Assembly (NCBI RefSeq): GCF_000169175.1
Contig: NZ_AAWS01000009.1
Coordinates: forward strand, 124,001 to 188,000
From: Microscilla marina ATCC 23134
GTDB lineage: Bacteria > Bacteroidota > Bacteroidia > Cytophagales > Microscillaceae
DNA length: 64,000 nucleotides
Direction: 5' to 3'
Shown: positions 51,200 through 60,453 of the stretch, one piece after another
Position numbering within the stretch: position 1 is the first letter of the stretch
Layout of the letters: each line of letters begins with the position of its first letter
Program-made: the position numbers and the translations under genes
The notes under the pieces: model-generated
Seen by the model: the letters and a program-made list of their open reading frames with translations, nothing else
The model's database searches: none
What the model was told of the DNA's origin: nothing

Positions 51200-52363
51200 A
51201 TGGAAAACCAAGACTTTATATATTTAGACAACAACGCAACTACCCCAGTAGACCCTAGAGTTTTAGAGACAATGATGCCCTATCTTACCCGAAATTTTGC
51301 GAATGCTGCCAGTAGGCATCAACCAGGGTTAGATGCCAACCAAGCGGTAAATCAAGCCAGAGAACAAATAGCCAAACTCATAGGATCAAAACCAAGCGAG
51401 ATTATCTTTACTTCAGGTGCGACTGAAGGGATTAACCTTGCTGTAAAAGGGATGGTAGAAACACAAAAGTCAAAAGGTAAACATATCATTACATTAGCGA
51501 CTGAGCATAAGGCGATGCTGGATACTTATGAGTTTTTGGCAAGCAAAGGCTTTGATGTGGAGTATTTGCCAGTTAAACCTGATGGACTACTAGACCTGGA
51601 AGTGCTAAAAAAGGCAGTAAGAGAAGATACTGTATTAGTGTCAGTGATGCTGGCAAACAACGAAACAGGGGTGATACAACCACTCAAAGAAATATCAGCC
51701 ATTGTGCATGAGGCTGGGGCTTTTTTTATGACTGATGCTACCCAAGCATTTGGTAAACTATCTATTAGTGTAAATGATTTAGGCATCGATTTAATGACTT
51801 TCTCTGGTCATAAGATATATGCACCTAAAGGTATTGGGGGCATATATTTTAGAAGCCGTAGGCCTTTTCGAGTAAAATTAGAAGCTATTATTCATGGGGG
51901 TGGGCACGAGAAAGGTATGCGAAGTGGTACGCTCAATGTACCAGGCATCATAGCTTTGGGCAAAGCTGCAGAAGTTGCTCTTCAAGACATGGAAAAAGAT
52001 GCGAAGCAAGTTCAAGAACTCAGAGACTATTTAGAACAAAATCTACTACAGATAGAAGATACTACTATTAATGGTAATACTACACACCGACTTTATAATA
52101 CTAGTAACATTTTTTTTCAAGGAGTAGATAGTGATGCCTTGATTGCTAATTTAGATAGTTTGGCTTTCTCCAGTGGCTCTGCCTGTACCTCAGCGTCTGT
52201 AGAACCATCACATGTGTTGATAGCCTTGGGACTTTCAAAAGAAGATGCTTATTGTTGTATGCGTTTTAGCTTGGGGAGATTCACCACTAAAGAAGAGATA
52301 AATAAAGCCATTGAGTTGCTCAAGGAAGCTATTGAAAACTTGAGAGCTCTACGGCTTTTATAA
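51200..52363 (+). CDS. dndA: Cysteine desulfurase, probable DndA
   Basis: A 387-aa PLP enzyme of the NifS/IscS class that takes sulfur from cysteine. Visible: start YLDNNATTPVDPRVLE, FTSGATEGINLAVKG, ANNETGVIQP, PLP-binding Lys205 in TFSGHKIYAPKG, and the persulfide Cys329 in FSSGSACTSASVEP. With dndC, dndD and dndE nearby it is the likely sulfur donor for DNA phosphorothioation, though a general IscS is possible. Its stop overlaps the stop of the convergent HIT gene by 6 bp. Confidence 0.85.
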   Translation: MENQDFIYLDNNATTPVDPRVLETMMPYLTRNFANAASRHQPGLDANQAVNQAREQIAKLIGSKPSEIIFTSGATEGINLAVKGMVETQKSKGKHIITLATEHKAMLDTYEFLASKGFDVEYLPVKPDGLLDLEVLKKAVREDTVLVSVMLANNETGVIQPLKEISAIVHEAGAFFMTDATQAFGKLSISVNDLGIDLMTFSGHKIYAPKGIGGIYFRSRRPFRVKLEAIIHGGGHEKGMRSGTLNVPGIIALGKAAEVALQDMEKDAKQVQELRDYLEQNLLQIEDTTINGNTTHRLYNTSNIFFQGVDSDALIANLDSLAFSSGSACTSASVEPSHVLIALGLSKEDAYCCMRFSLGRFTTKEEINKAIELLKEAIENLRALRLL

Positions 52364-52579
52364 ATCCTTGAGATAGTTTGCCTTTTCAGGAATGACATAA
52401 CGTACTCCACCAGCAGGGTTTTCTACATCATCTTTATACCTTGGAATAAGATGGATATGTACATGAAAAATAGTTTGTCCTGCTGCTTCACCCATGTTAA
52501 TGCCTATGTTGAACCCGTCAGGCTGGTATTTTTCGGCCAATATTTGTTTCATTTCTTTTGCCAATGCCCAGCAGTCATT
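52358..52579 (-). pseudogene. HIT-family protein, C-terminal fragment
   Basis: The last 73 codons of a gene cut in three. It reads NDCWALAKEMKQILAEKYQP, GFNIGINMGEAAGQTIFHVH and IHLIPRYKDDVENPAGG, with the histidine triad HVHIH. The sequence upstream is broken at 52580; the matching front parts are at 56135-56228 and 58849-58927. HIT proteins hydrolyse nucleotide phosphate-sulfate or phosphoramidate bonds. Translation from an internal TTG could make only a short fragment. Confidence 0.88.
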
Positions 52580-52860
52580 TTAAACTTACAAAACTACTTT
52601 CCCCTATACTCAGCTTATAAACTCAAATTTAAGTTTCATAAATCCCTATTGAAGACTCATAAATTTACCAGAAATCATACAAAAGATATTCTCTATATTA
52701 GCCATTGTTAAATAAAATTTCTAACACCTGACTACTTAACAATCAAAGTTTAGAGTTAAAAGGTTGGATTGATTCTTAAATCATTTTCAATTGTATCTTA
52801 TTCTACACCAGCTAGTAAATTCTATCTTTTTTCTTCAAGTAGTTGCTAATCATTTTTGCT

Positions 52861-55263
52861 ATGTCTAATACTTTAACCTGGAAAAACTGGATCAAAAGCC
52901 ATGAAACAACCATTCCTGAATCTAATTACTATGAGCCTTCCAATGAACCTGACATCAGGCATATTCTCGAAATAGCCATTGCCAGTGGTTTAAAAGTTAA
53001 AATGGTAGGATCGGGGCACTCACACTCTAAGGTTGCCCAGCCTGTTTCAAATAACATACTGATCTCTCCTGTAAAACTATCAGGTGAACTTCCCAACTAT
53101 TCCTGGCTTAAACCAGATAGCCAACTTAACTTACAATCATCTTCTCACGCATTGGTAAGAGTGAAATCAGGTACTCAGCTTAGAACTATTAATCGTGAAA
53201 TTTTAGCACCCAAAGGACTTGGTTTGATAAATATGGGACCTTTTGATGGACAAACTATTGGGGGAGTGATCAATACTAATACCCATGGTACCGGGCTGTA
53301 CCTGCCTGGATTTACCGACATGGTTCGCTCAGTAGAAATGCTGGTGGTAAAAACTACCTCTAACAGTGAAAGGTTAGTGGAAACCTGGGTGATTGAACCT
53401 ACCCATGGCATTTCAGACCCTCAAAAGTTTTCCGATGAATCTAACGGTAAGTGCCTGATACAAGATAATAACCTGTTTTATTCAGTCACCTGTGGTTATG
53501 GATTATTTGGCATTGTTCATTCCTATACCTTAGAGGTTAGAGACAGTTACTGGCTAGATGAACGTTTTGAAGCCACCACTTGGCAAGCAATCAAAAATAA
53601 ATTTAATGACACCGTAGATGAACAGATAAATAACGATGAACCTCCCCGTTTTTTGCATGAAAATCACCAAGTAAAAATTTATGTCAATACTGCGGAATGC
53701 CTAAGAGAGGGAGGAATTAAAGATGATACTCATTGCCGTATAGATTACTGGAATGAGGTGCCTGTCGAAAGCCGCCCCAGTAACTGGGAAAATCATCACA
53801 ACAATCGTAAAAAAGTATGGCCGCCTGCCAGAAAGAATCCAGGTAATCATTTTGGCCTATGGTTGCAAGGTCTGTTATTCAATATTTCAAAGCCCAAACC
53901 AGCCGCTGCGACGGTAAATATACTAAACGATAACTTTTTTGTGAGTGATAATGGAGAGCACTTTGTCCGAGGTTACAAAGCCTCTGCCTATTACCGAGCC
54001 ATCAGACGTTTACCTGACGAATGCATTGAATACGATAGCTCTTTATCTGATAGTGAGAAAGATGTAGATAATACAGAATTCACCAGTGATCCGGAAGCCA
54101 ATAATGTAGGTACCAGTATTGAGTTTAGTGTGCCCATTCGAAGAACTATTGAAGCAGTAGAAAAAGCACTTAATTTTCTAAGTGACCTCAATCCTGATGT
54201 GAATTTTATCACTCCCATTGGTATTAGATTTACCAAGGAATCTATGCATTACCTTTGCCCAACTTATCAAAGAGACAGTGCTTTTATTGAAATTGTAGGC
54301 TTTTTACCCAATAACAGAGCTAACAAATGGGATGATTTTAAGGATGATTACCACGATGCCTTTGATAAACTCATTGATTACCTGAGAGGCGAATTTCCCG
54401 GAGGCGGAGTCAGATTTCATAAAGGAAAGTACAATACCTATAACGACACAACGCTTGCTACAGATTATCCTTTCTATAATACTTGGGTAACCAATTATCA
54501 CATTCTTAACGCCACAGGGTTGTTTGACTGCCCTAATGCTGCCCGTTGGAATCTGGATGCTTCTAAGCCTGCCACACTTACCCCCATCGAAGCAGGCATA
54601 CAAATGGACAATTTTAAATCTCTTTGCAGCAAAGAAGGTAAAGGTCTTGAGATAGTTGAAACAACTTTTTCACTAATCCCTAATTCGGGAGATCATTTAA
54701 AAATTGAACTACCAGTTTGGATGCGAAGCTCTGATTTGGAAATTGAAATTGATCTCGCAAGCGCTCCTGATAGCACTTACTTGCAGTTTTCTTCTGAACT
54801 CACTGATCCGGTAAGGTTTCTTGAAACAGATAATTTTTATATTACTAACCATTATCAAAAAGATCAGTACCTACTTACTGCTACCAAAACCAGAGGTAAT
54901 CAAGGTAGTATTAAAAAGATCAATATACCCAGTACCAGGCTTTATCCAATCTCTTTTCGGTTATCAGTAGGGGAGCTACCATTTGTAACAACTCAAAACC
55001 CATATCATGAGAACTATTCAGCGAAAATTCTTGTAAAACGTCTTGGAGAACCAGCATATGAGATTACGATTCATTTAAGGTTTTATATCGCACCTTTTGT
55101 GGGCAATCTTAATTCTACTCCTTGCCCAGAGTTACATATGTTTGGTTGTGAATGGGAAATGTTAATGTCAAATCAACATCGTGTCCCGTATTTTAGTATT
55201 CAGGACGCTCATAACGATGGCTACGATAATGGTCACTATTGTTTAGGAGGTTCTACTTGTTAA
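52861..55263 (+). CDS. FAD-linked oxidase with D-arabinono-1,4-lactone-oxidase-like architecture
   Basis: An 800-aa protein from the ATG at 52861 (the frame opens at a TTG at 52843). FAD-binding domain: EPDIRHILEIAIASGLKVK, GSGHSHSKVAQPVSNNILIS, LVRVKSGTQLRTINREILAP, GLGLINMGPFDGQTIGGVINT (flavin-binding), THGTGLYLPGFTDMVRSVEM. The substrate domain follows (VTCGYGLFGIVHSYTLEV). About 200 C-terminal residues are beyond the usual length and of unknown type. The passenger gene of an insertion, with its own terminator. The substrate is not known. Confidence 0.7.
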   Translation: MSNTLTWKNWIKSHETTIPESNYYEPSNEPDIRHILEIAIASGLKVKMVGSGHSHSKVAQPVSNNILISPVKLSGELPNYSWLKPDSQLNLQSSSHALVRVKSGTQLRTINREILAPKGLGLINMGPFDGQTIGGVINTNTHGTGLYLPGFTDMVRSVEMLVVKTTSNSERLVETWVIEPTHGISDPQKFSDESNGKCLIQDNNLFYSVTCGYGLFGIVHSYTLEVRDSYWLDERFEATTWQAIKNKFNDTVDEQINNDEPPRFLHENHQVKIYVNTAECLREGGIKDDTHCRIDYWNEVPVESRPSNWENHHNNRKKVWPPARKNPGNHFGLWLQGLLFNISKPKPAAATVNILNDNFFVSDNGEHFVRGYKASAYYRAIRRLPDECIEYDSSLSDSEKDVDNTEFTSDPEANNVGTSIEFSVPIRRTIEAVEKALNFLSDLNPDVNFITPIGIRFTKESMHYLCPTYQRDSAFIEIVGFLPNNRANKWDDFKDDYHDAFDKLIDYLRGEFPGGGVRFHKGKYNTYNDTTLATDYPFYNTWVTNYHILNATGLFDCPNAARWNLDASKPATLTPIEAGIQMDNFKSLCSKEGKGLEIVETTFSLIPNSGDHLKIELPVWMRSSDLEIEIDLASAPDSTYLQFSSELTDPVRFLETDNFYITNHYQKDQYLLTATKTRGNQGSIKKINIPSTRLYPISFRLSVGELPFVTTQNPYHENYSAKILVKRLGEPAYEITIHLRFYIAPFVGNLNSTPCPELHMFGCEWEMLMSNQHRVPYFSIQDAHNDGYDNGHYCLGGSTC

Positions 55264-55303
55264 ACTTAGGCTACTCAATACTTGACAGGTAATGTATATA
55301 GCT

Positions 55304-55339
55304 AAAAGTGATCCTGGATTTTATGGGATCACTTTTTTT
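55304..55339 (+). terminator. Rho-independent terminator of the FAD oxidase gene
   Basis: AAAAGTGATCC (55304-55314) pairs with GGATCACTTTT (55326-55336), an 11-nt loop, then a T-run. It lies 41 bp after the stop. Confidence 0.88.
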
Positions 55340-55470
55340 ACATCCTATCACTGGAGTATAAGAAACCCCTCCTTTTCTCAAACTCCCTCAAAATATTCGA
55401 TTCTGAGGGTAGCTTTATCCTTAGTAGGTATCCATTCCACGAAGAACAGTTAAGCCAAGCAAGCCCTTCT

Positions 55471-55770
55471 TTATAGGATCTTATTCCCCTCCACCATTAG
55501 GCTCAGTTCCAACCAGGAAATCCTCGCCTTGTTGGGCAGTGAAAAACAGCCTTTTTCCAAACGCTTATAGTACAACACAAAACCTCCTGCTTCCCAATGA
55601 AGTAATTTTAGATGAGTGCGACGACGGTTGAGAAAAACATACACCGAACCATCAGTGGGTTCACGCCCCAACTCGCCCAACACCAAACCACACAAACCAT
55701 CAAAGCTTTTACGCATGTCACAAATACCTTGGTACAAAAAATATTGGTAATCGGCGTGAAGGCTAAACAT
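55471..55770 (-). CDS. IS66-family TnpB (Orf2-like), solitary
   Basis: A 99-aa protein: YQYFLYQGICDMRKSFDGLC, LGREPTDGSVYVFLNRRRTH, KLLHWEAGGFVLYYKRLEKG. This is the IS66 Orf2 family, accessory to transposition. It overlaps the end of the broken tnpA by 8 bp. The transposase gene tnpC that should follow is absent, so the element is not autonomous. Confidence 0.88.
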   Translation of the reverse strand: MFSLHADYQYFLYQGICDMRKSFDGLCGLVLGELGREPTDGSVYVFLNRRRTHLKLLHWEAGGFVLYYKRLEKGCFSLPNKARISWLELSLMVEGNKIL

Positions 55771-56070
55771 CTAATTTGAGCAGTTGAGGTAAAATGGATA
55801 AGTCCAAAGAAGGCAAACAAAGACGAACTCCATTGGAGTAAACAATTTCGTACACTTGGGCTGCCTTGATATCAACTGACTTGGGGGTTGGTTTTTCTAT
55901 AGGAGCAAAAACAGGTGACTGGACTTCCTCTGACTTGTGCAAGGCCAACCATTTAGTACGCCAATAACCAAAGCTGGCCAGGCTTACACCTTGATCTGCA
56001 CAAAAGCAGGTTGAGTTTGTCCACTTTGCTCCCATAACTCAATCAAACATTTTCTGTTCTTTATTCATAT
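55763..56070 (-). pseudogene. IS66-family TnpA, frameshifted
   Basis: The frame from the ATG at 56070 (MNKEQKMFD) stops at once. The expected ELWEQSGQTQPAF then lies in another frame and the rest (CADQGVSLASFGYWRTKWLA) in a third, so two frameshifts are needed, one in a T4 run near 55990-55998. The later part ends QVYEIVYSNGVRLCLPSLDL as in IS66 TnpA. A degenerate gene. Confidence 0.75.
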
Positions 56071-56134
56071 CTTTTTGATACAAAGGTAAGCAGGCAAATA
56101 GCAGATGTAAACATGTACTCACTGGGAGGGATAC

Positions 56135-56228
56135 TTCATTTCTTCTTGAGTAAGCTCAAAAAAATTAGCTACATGTTTGTTGGGTATAATAAGCGTATGC
56201 CCTGGTGAAACTGGGAACCTATCATAAA
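56135..56228 (-). pseudogene. HIT-family protein, middle fragment
   Basis: Reads YDRFPVSPGHTLIIPNKHVA, NFFELTQEEM, the typical central section of HIT proteins. On its right it is cut by the IS21 element (with the TSD CATAAA at 56223-56228), on its left by the 3.5-kb insert. Confidence 0.9.
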
Positions 56229-56389
56229 TGTAATCGGTAACTAAGAGGTAACACATTTCGGTAATTAAGAGGTAACACATTTTCGTTCCTACAGATTTCG
56301 CTTTTGGTAATTAAGGGGTAACAGTTTTGGTAATTAAGAGGTAACAGTTTTTTAAGTTTATGGCTTGTATCCAACAAATCTGGTAAGCC

Positions 56390-57967
56390 ATGTTAAAAAC
56401 AGCCCAATTGCAAAAACTTATGAATTACCAAAAATTATTGGCTCTACGCGAAAGCGGGGCAAGCCTATCTCAGATCAGTCGTGAATTAGGTATCAGCCGA
56501 AAAACGCTCTACAAATGGCTATCCCAACCTGATTTTGAACATTGGGTGTTGGTTGACGCTGAGCAACGTTGCCCCAAGTTATCTGATTATGAACACTTTG
56601 TTAAAACTCGTCTGGAGCGTTGCTCATCAGCAAGTAGTGCTCAGGTTCGCGATTGGTTGCATGAGCATTATGATGATTTACCAGAGGTGTGTGAGAAAAC
56701 CTTTTACAATTTTACTCAGTACGTCCGCAAAAAGCATAACATCATCAAAAAGTCTCGCAACTTCCGAGATTATCAGCCAATCCCTGCTATGATGTATGGT
56801 GAACAAGCTCAGGTAGATTTCGGTCAGGATTGGTTGGTGGACAATGACGGGCAAAAGCATAAGGTGTACTTTTTCGCTATAGTACTGAGTTGTTCCCGCT
56901 ATAAATATGTTTATTTCCAAGACACCCCCTTCACCAGTGAAACTGCCATTTTAGCTCATGAGCAAGCTTTTGCCTATTATGGAGGGGTTCCAGCTCAGGT
57001 GGTCTATGATCAGGATCGGGTATTTGTGGTTTCGGAGAATAAAGGAGCTATTATCTACACCCAGGCATTTTCATCTTACCTGAAAAGTCGAAAGTTTAAG
57101 GTGTACCTATGCCGAAAGGCTGATCCAGAGAGTAAGGGCAAAATTGAAAACGTAGTGGGTTATGTCAAAGGAAATTTTCTGCACGGCCGGGTGTTTGAAA
57201 ACATCAGTTTGTTGAACACTGCTGCACTTGCCTGGCTTGAGCGCACAGGTAATGGACGAGTTCATAATGGCACTGGACTGGTTCCGGCTGAGGAGTTCAA
57301 AAAGGAACAGTCTCATTTACAAGTTTTTACTCCTCTACCATCCTTTATCCCCTATACTTATCGCCAGGTTCGTAAAGATAATTTAGTTTGTTTTCAGGGG
57401 AACTTCTATAGTGTTCCGTTGGGCACCTATTATGAAAACCCAAAGGTAATCATTGAATCAGATAAAGAATGGTTGTATATCTATAGTGAGGCTCACCAAG
57501 AGCTTGCCCGACATTTGATTGTTACCGGAAAACACCAACAAGTAATAGCCGAAAGTCATCTAAGAAACAGCCAGTACCTGGTACTCAAGCTCATTGAGAG
57601 CTTGGCAGAGCAGTTTGTAGAACCTGAGCTTGCCAAAACCTACCTTACCCAAGTAGCCGAAAAATGGAATCGTTATGCTAAAGGTCAGCTCAATACTATA
57701 GAGAAGACCTTAGAAAAACACCCAAAAGATGTTATAGAGCGTACTTTTCGGTTCTGTAGAGAGCAGAAAGTCTATAGTGGCACTGACTTCAGCCAAATTG
57801 CCCGCTATTATGAGCTTGAGAAAATTGGAAATCCTAACATCGGGGAGGGAGTTGAATCAGCCCCTACTACAGCTTCTGCCAAAGTTGAGCACCCCTCAGC
57901 AGATACTTGGGCAGCAATGGAACCACAAAAAACCGATATAGAATTATTTGAACAACTTTTTAACTAA
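56390..57967 (+). CDS. istA: IS21-family transposase IstA
   Basis: A 525-aa protein. HTH near 20-55 (RESGASLSQISRELGISRKT), then a DDE integrase core with AQVDFGQDWLV, VVYDQDRVFVV, and DPESKGKIENVVGYVKGNFL (catalytic D, D and E in place), and the charged C-terminal region. It cuts and joins the element's ends. Six bp separate it from istB. Confidence 0.95.
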   Translation: MLKTAQLQKLMNYQKLLALRESGASLSQISRELGISRKTLYKWLSQPDFEHWVLVDAEQRCPKLSDYEHFVKTRLERCSSASSAQVRDWLHEHYDDLPEVCEKTFYNFTQYVRKKHNIIKKSRNFRDYQPIPAMMYGEQAQVDFGQDWLVDNDGQKHKVYFFAIVLSCSRYKYVYFQDTPFTSETAILAHEQAFAYYGGVPAQVVYDQDRVFVVSENKGAIIYTQAFSSYLKSRKFKVYLCRKADPESKGKIENVVGYVKGNFLHGRVFENISLLNTAALAWLERTGNGRVHNGTGLVPAEEFKKEQSHLQVFTPLPSFIPYTYRQVRKDNLVCFQGNFYSVPLGTYYENPKVIIESDKEWLYIYSEAHQELARHLIVTGKHQQVIAESHLRNSQYLVLKLIESLAEQFVEPELAKTYLTQVAEKWNRYAKGQLNTIEKTLEKHPKDVIERTFRFCREQKVYSGTDFSQIARYYELEKIGNPNIGEGVESAPTTASAKVEHPSADTWAAMEPQKTDIELFEQLFN

Positions 57968-57973
57968 TATAAA

Positions 57974-58717
57974 ATGTATACAACCGATCATCTCAGACAG
58001 ATGCTTCTACAGCTCAAGCTACTCAATGTGGAGCAAAAATTATCAGAAAGCCTGGTGAAGGCACAAACTGAACAAATGACTCATCAAGAATGGCTCACCC
58101 TTTTGTTGCAAACCGAAATCAATGAACGGGAACAGCGAATGATGAAAACTCGCATTAAAAGAGCCAAACTTCCCCAGAATCATTTACTCGAATACTATGA
58201 TTTTGGGGTGGACAATGGCATCTCCAAAACACAAATGAACCAACTAAAAGAGCTTCATTGGCTCGAACAGCATTTTAACGTCATTTTAATGGGACCATCA
58301 GGAACAGGGAAAACCTTCATTGCAGCAGGACTGGCTTACTTGGCACTCAAGGCAGGTTATAAGGCCATTTTTAGGACAATGGAGGATTTAGCCAGAATAC
58401 TAAAACTCTCGGATATGACCAAAAATAATCGGGCACAATATAATGCCTGTGTGAAAGCCGAATTACTGGTCATAGATGATCTTATGATGTTCCCCATCGA
58501 GAAAAAAGTCGGGCAAATGCTTTTTCACCTCATTGACACCTTGCATGAAAAGAGTTCAGTCATCATCACGACCAACAAATCTCCCAAAGAATGGGCTGAA
58601 GCGCTCGATGATCAGGTGTTGGCTACAGCCATGCTGGATAGGTTACTACACAGAGCGCAAGTCGTTCAACTAAAGGGAGAGAGCTATAGAATGAAAAATA
58701 GGAAAACCATCTTTTAA
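57974..58717 (+). CDS. istB: IS21-family ATPase IstB
   Basis: A 247-aa AAA+ ATPase: Walker A ILMGPSGTGKTFIAAGLAY (about 103-121), Walker B AELLVIDDLMMFPIE, VIITTNKSPKEWAEAL and LLHRAQVVQLKGESYRMK. It directs IstA to target sites. Intact length for the family. Confidence 0.95.
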   Translation: MYTTDHLRQMLLQLKLLNVEQKLSESLVKAQTEQMTHQEWLTLLLQTEINEREQRMMKTRIKRAKLPQNHLLEYYDFGVDNGISKTQMNQLKELHWLEQHFNVILMGPSGTGKTFIAAGLAYLALKAGYKAIFRTMEDLARILKLSDMTKNNRAQYNACVKAELLVIDDLMMFPIEKKVGQMLFHLIDTLHEKSSVIITTNKSPKEWAEALDDQVLATAMLDRLLHRAQVVQLKGESYRMKNRKTIF

Positions 58718-58848
58718 AAATAAAAGGTTGGTGTAGTAACAACTTTTGGCTAAATTGCTGAAGGTTCCTCTAAAACAGAGGTTTTTTTATACCAAAAACT
58801 GTTACCCCTTATTTACATTTCTTTGTTACCCCTACCTTACCGATTACA

Positions 58849-58927
58849 CATAAATAGCAAACACATTTTTCTGAGATTTTATGGTGCTCAAATTAGTTTG
58901 ACAGAAAGGACAATTATTTTTTTCCAT
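58849..58927 (-). pseudogene. HIT-family protein, N-terminal fragment
   Basis: From the ATG at 58927: MEKNNCPFCQTNL, STIKSQKNVFAIY, then the IS21 insertion (TSD at 58849-58854). CPFC is the usual start of HIT proteins. With 56135-56228 and 52358-52579 it rebuilds a HIT protein of about 130 aa, the normal size. Confidence 0.9.
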
Positions 58928-58989
58928 AATTGTGCAACGATCTTACGATGTTGTTTGTTTTAGTAGTAATTTTGTCTTTTCGATGCCGT

Positions 58990-59020
58990 TTTGTTAATAA
59001 TGTTAAGATTGTTAACTTTA
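58990..59020 (+). promoter_or_regulatory. Candidate dnd promoter
   Basis: TTTG (58990-58993), 19-bp gap, TAACTTTA (59013-59020), one base off the Bacteroidetes TAnnTTTG box. The implied start of RNA is near 59027, 18 nt before the dndC ATG at 59045. The HIT gene is divergent from this region. Confidence 0.45.
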
Positions 59021-59044
59021 GTGAGCAAAAATGATCCTACAAAA

Positions 59045-60451
59045 ATGAATATAAAAGAGCAAGTTGAACAAATAAAAAAAGAGATACTTGAGCAGTATCG
59101 TGAGGAGGATAATAACCGTCCCTGGATTATAGGGTTTAGCGGAGGGAAGGATTCTACTATGCTATTGCAATTGGTGTGGAAAACGATTCAAGATAATGTA
59201 CCGCAAGATTTGCGCACACGCCCCATCCATGTAATTTGTAACAACACTTTGGTCGAAAACCCAAAAATTTTAAGTTTTGTAGAGAGAACACTTGAAAAAA
59301 TAAGAGAAGCAAGCCTTGCTCAAGGCATGCCGATGACTGTAGAACAAACTACTCCAAAGCTTGAAAGTAGTTTTTGGGTAAACCTAATTGGTAAAGGATA
59401 CCCTGCCCCCAACACTATCTTTCGTTGGTGTACCGAACGTCTCAAAATTAACCCTACTACCCAATATATTAAGGATAAAATAAGTAATTATGGAGAGGTT
59501 ATCATCCTACTGGGTACCCGATCGGACGAAAGTTCACAAAGAGCCAAAAATATTAAGCGTCATGAAATAAAAGGGCAGCGCCTAAGAACTCACTCTTTGG
59601 CAAATGCCTATGCTTTTACTCCCATCAAAGATGTACTCACTAAGGATGTTTGGACTTATTTGCAAGCAGTAAACCCACCTTGGGAAGGTGATAACAAAGA
59701 GTTGATTACCTTATACATGAGTTCTAGTGGTGGTGATTGTCCTATTATTACCGATATCTCAACTCCTTCTTGTGGCAACAGTCGTTTTGGTTGTTGGGTT
59801 TGTACTGTGGTAAAAAGAGACAAATCTATGGAAGGGTTGATTGAAAGCGGAGAAGACTGGATGGTACCATTGGTGGAAATTCGTGATTTCTTATCAAAAA
59901 CAGTAGATCGGGATCACCCAGAATATGATCTGGAGAAATACCGAATGCCCATTAGAAGAAATAATCAAGAGGGACCAGGTCCCTACTGGCCAAGATGGAG
60001 AAAATACATTTTAGAGGAGGTTCTTAAGGCTCAAAGAGAAATCCAAGAAGATCAGCCTGAGATGGTGCTGATAACCCATCAGGAGTTGGCTGCTATTCAA
60101 GTAACCTGGCATAGAGATTTTATCTTTGAATTTAATGTTTCTGATATATACAATGATGTTTTCAATCGGCAAATCAGTTTCAATCAAGGAGATGAAAACA
60201 TAAAAAAAGAAAAGAAATTGCTACAAGAAGTTTGTGACAATGAAGGGGAGTTTAAATTGATTAACAACTTGCTAAAGGCGCAAAAGAATAAAGTACTTCT
60301 GGTAAATAAAAGAGGGCTTCAAAATGACCTCGAACATATTATAGAAGAACATGTTTACCCCACCAAAACCGCTGTAGAAGGTTATCAGGATGGAGAGGTT
60401 AATTTTGATAAAAAAGAGGGTGACAATGGTCAAATGAAACTAGACATATAA
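59045..60451 (+). CDS. dndC: DNA phosphorothioation protein DndC
   Basis: A 468-aa protein from the ATG at 59045 (upstream in-frame TTG and ATG lie before or within the likely promoter). PP-loop ATP-pyrophosphatase motif SGGKDS at 32-37, RWCTERLKINPT, RSDESSQRAKNIKRHE, and a Cys cluster (SCGNSRFGCWVCTVVKRDKS) for the Fe-S cluster. It activates the DNA backbone for sulfur insertion with DndA, DndD and DndE. Leads a tight operon: 2 bp before dndD. Confidence 0.95.
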   Translation: MNIKEQVEQIKKEILEQYREEDNNRPWIIGFSGGKDSTMLLQLVWKTIQDNVPQDLRTRPIHVICNNTLVENPKILSFVERTLEKIREASLAQGMPMTVEQTTPKLESSFWVNLIGKGYPAPNTIFRWCTERLKINPTTQYIKDKISNYGEVIILLGTRSDESSQRAKNIKRHEIKGQRLRTHSLANAYAFTPIKDVLTKDVWTYLQAVNPPWEGDNKELITLYMSSSGGDCPIITDISTPSCGNSRFGCWVCTVVKRDKSMEGLIESGEDWMVPLVEIRDFLSKTVDRDHPEYDLEKYRMPIRRNNQEGPGPYWPRWRKYILEEVLKAQREIQEDQPEMVLITHQELAAIQVTWHRDFIFEFNVSDIYNDVFNRQISFNQGDENIKKEKKLLQEVCDNEGEFKLINNLLKAQKNKVLLVNKRGLQNDLEHIIEEHVYPTKTAVEGYQDGEVNFDKKEGDNGQMKLDI

Positions 60452-60453
60452 GA

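Larger units (their letters stand above)
52580..56134. mobile_element. 3.5-kb insertion in the HIT gene carrying an oxidase gene and IS66 debris
   Basis: Bounded by the two pieces of the HIT reading frame: AAT GAC TGC starts at 52579 going down, and GAA ATG AA ends at 56135. Joining them rebuilds the HIT frame with at most 2 bp shared. The ends (TTAAACTTAC and the inverted GTATCCCTCC) are not clear inverted repeats. It contains the FAD oxidase gene, a terminator and remnants of tnpA and tnpB of IS66, but no tnpC. Confidence 0.75.
56229..58848 (+). mobile_element. IS21-family insertion sequence, complete
   Basis: 2620 bp with both genes (istA, istB) and matching ends: TGTAATCGGTAA at 56229 and its complement CCGATTACA ending at 58848. 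Six-bp target duplication CATAAA at 56223-56228 and 58849-58854. The left end carries four copies of a GGTAAyTAAG.GGTAACA motif (56235-56352), typical multiple transposase sites; the right end has related GTTACCCC copies. It is inserted within codons for IYD of the HIT gene. Probably active or recently so. Confidence 0.95.

Noticed and set aside
55471-56070. An intact IS66 element
   Set aside because: tnpA needs two frameshifts, tnpC is missing and the ends lack inverted repeats and the usual 8-bp duplication.
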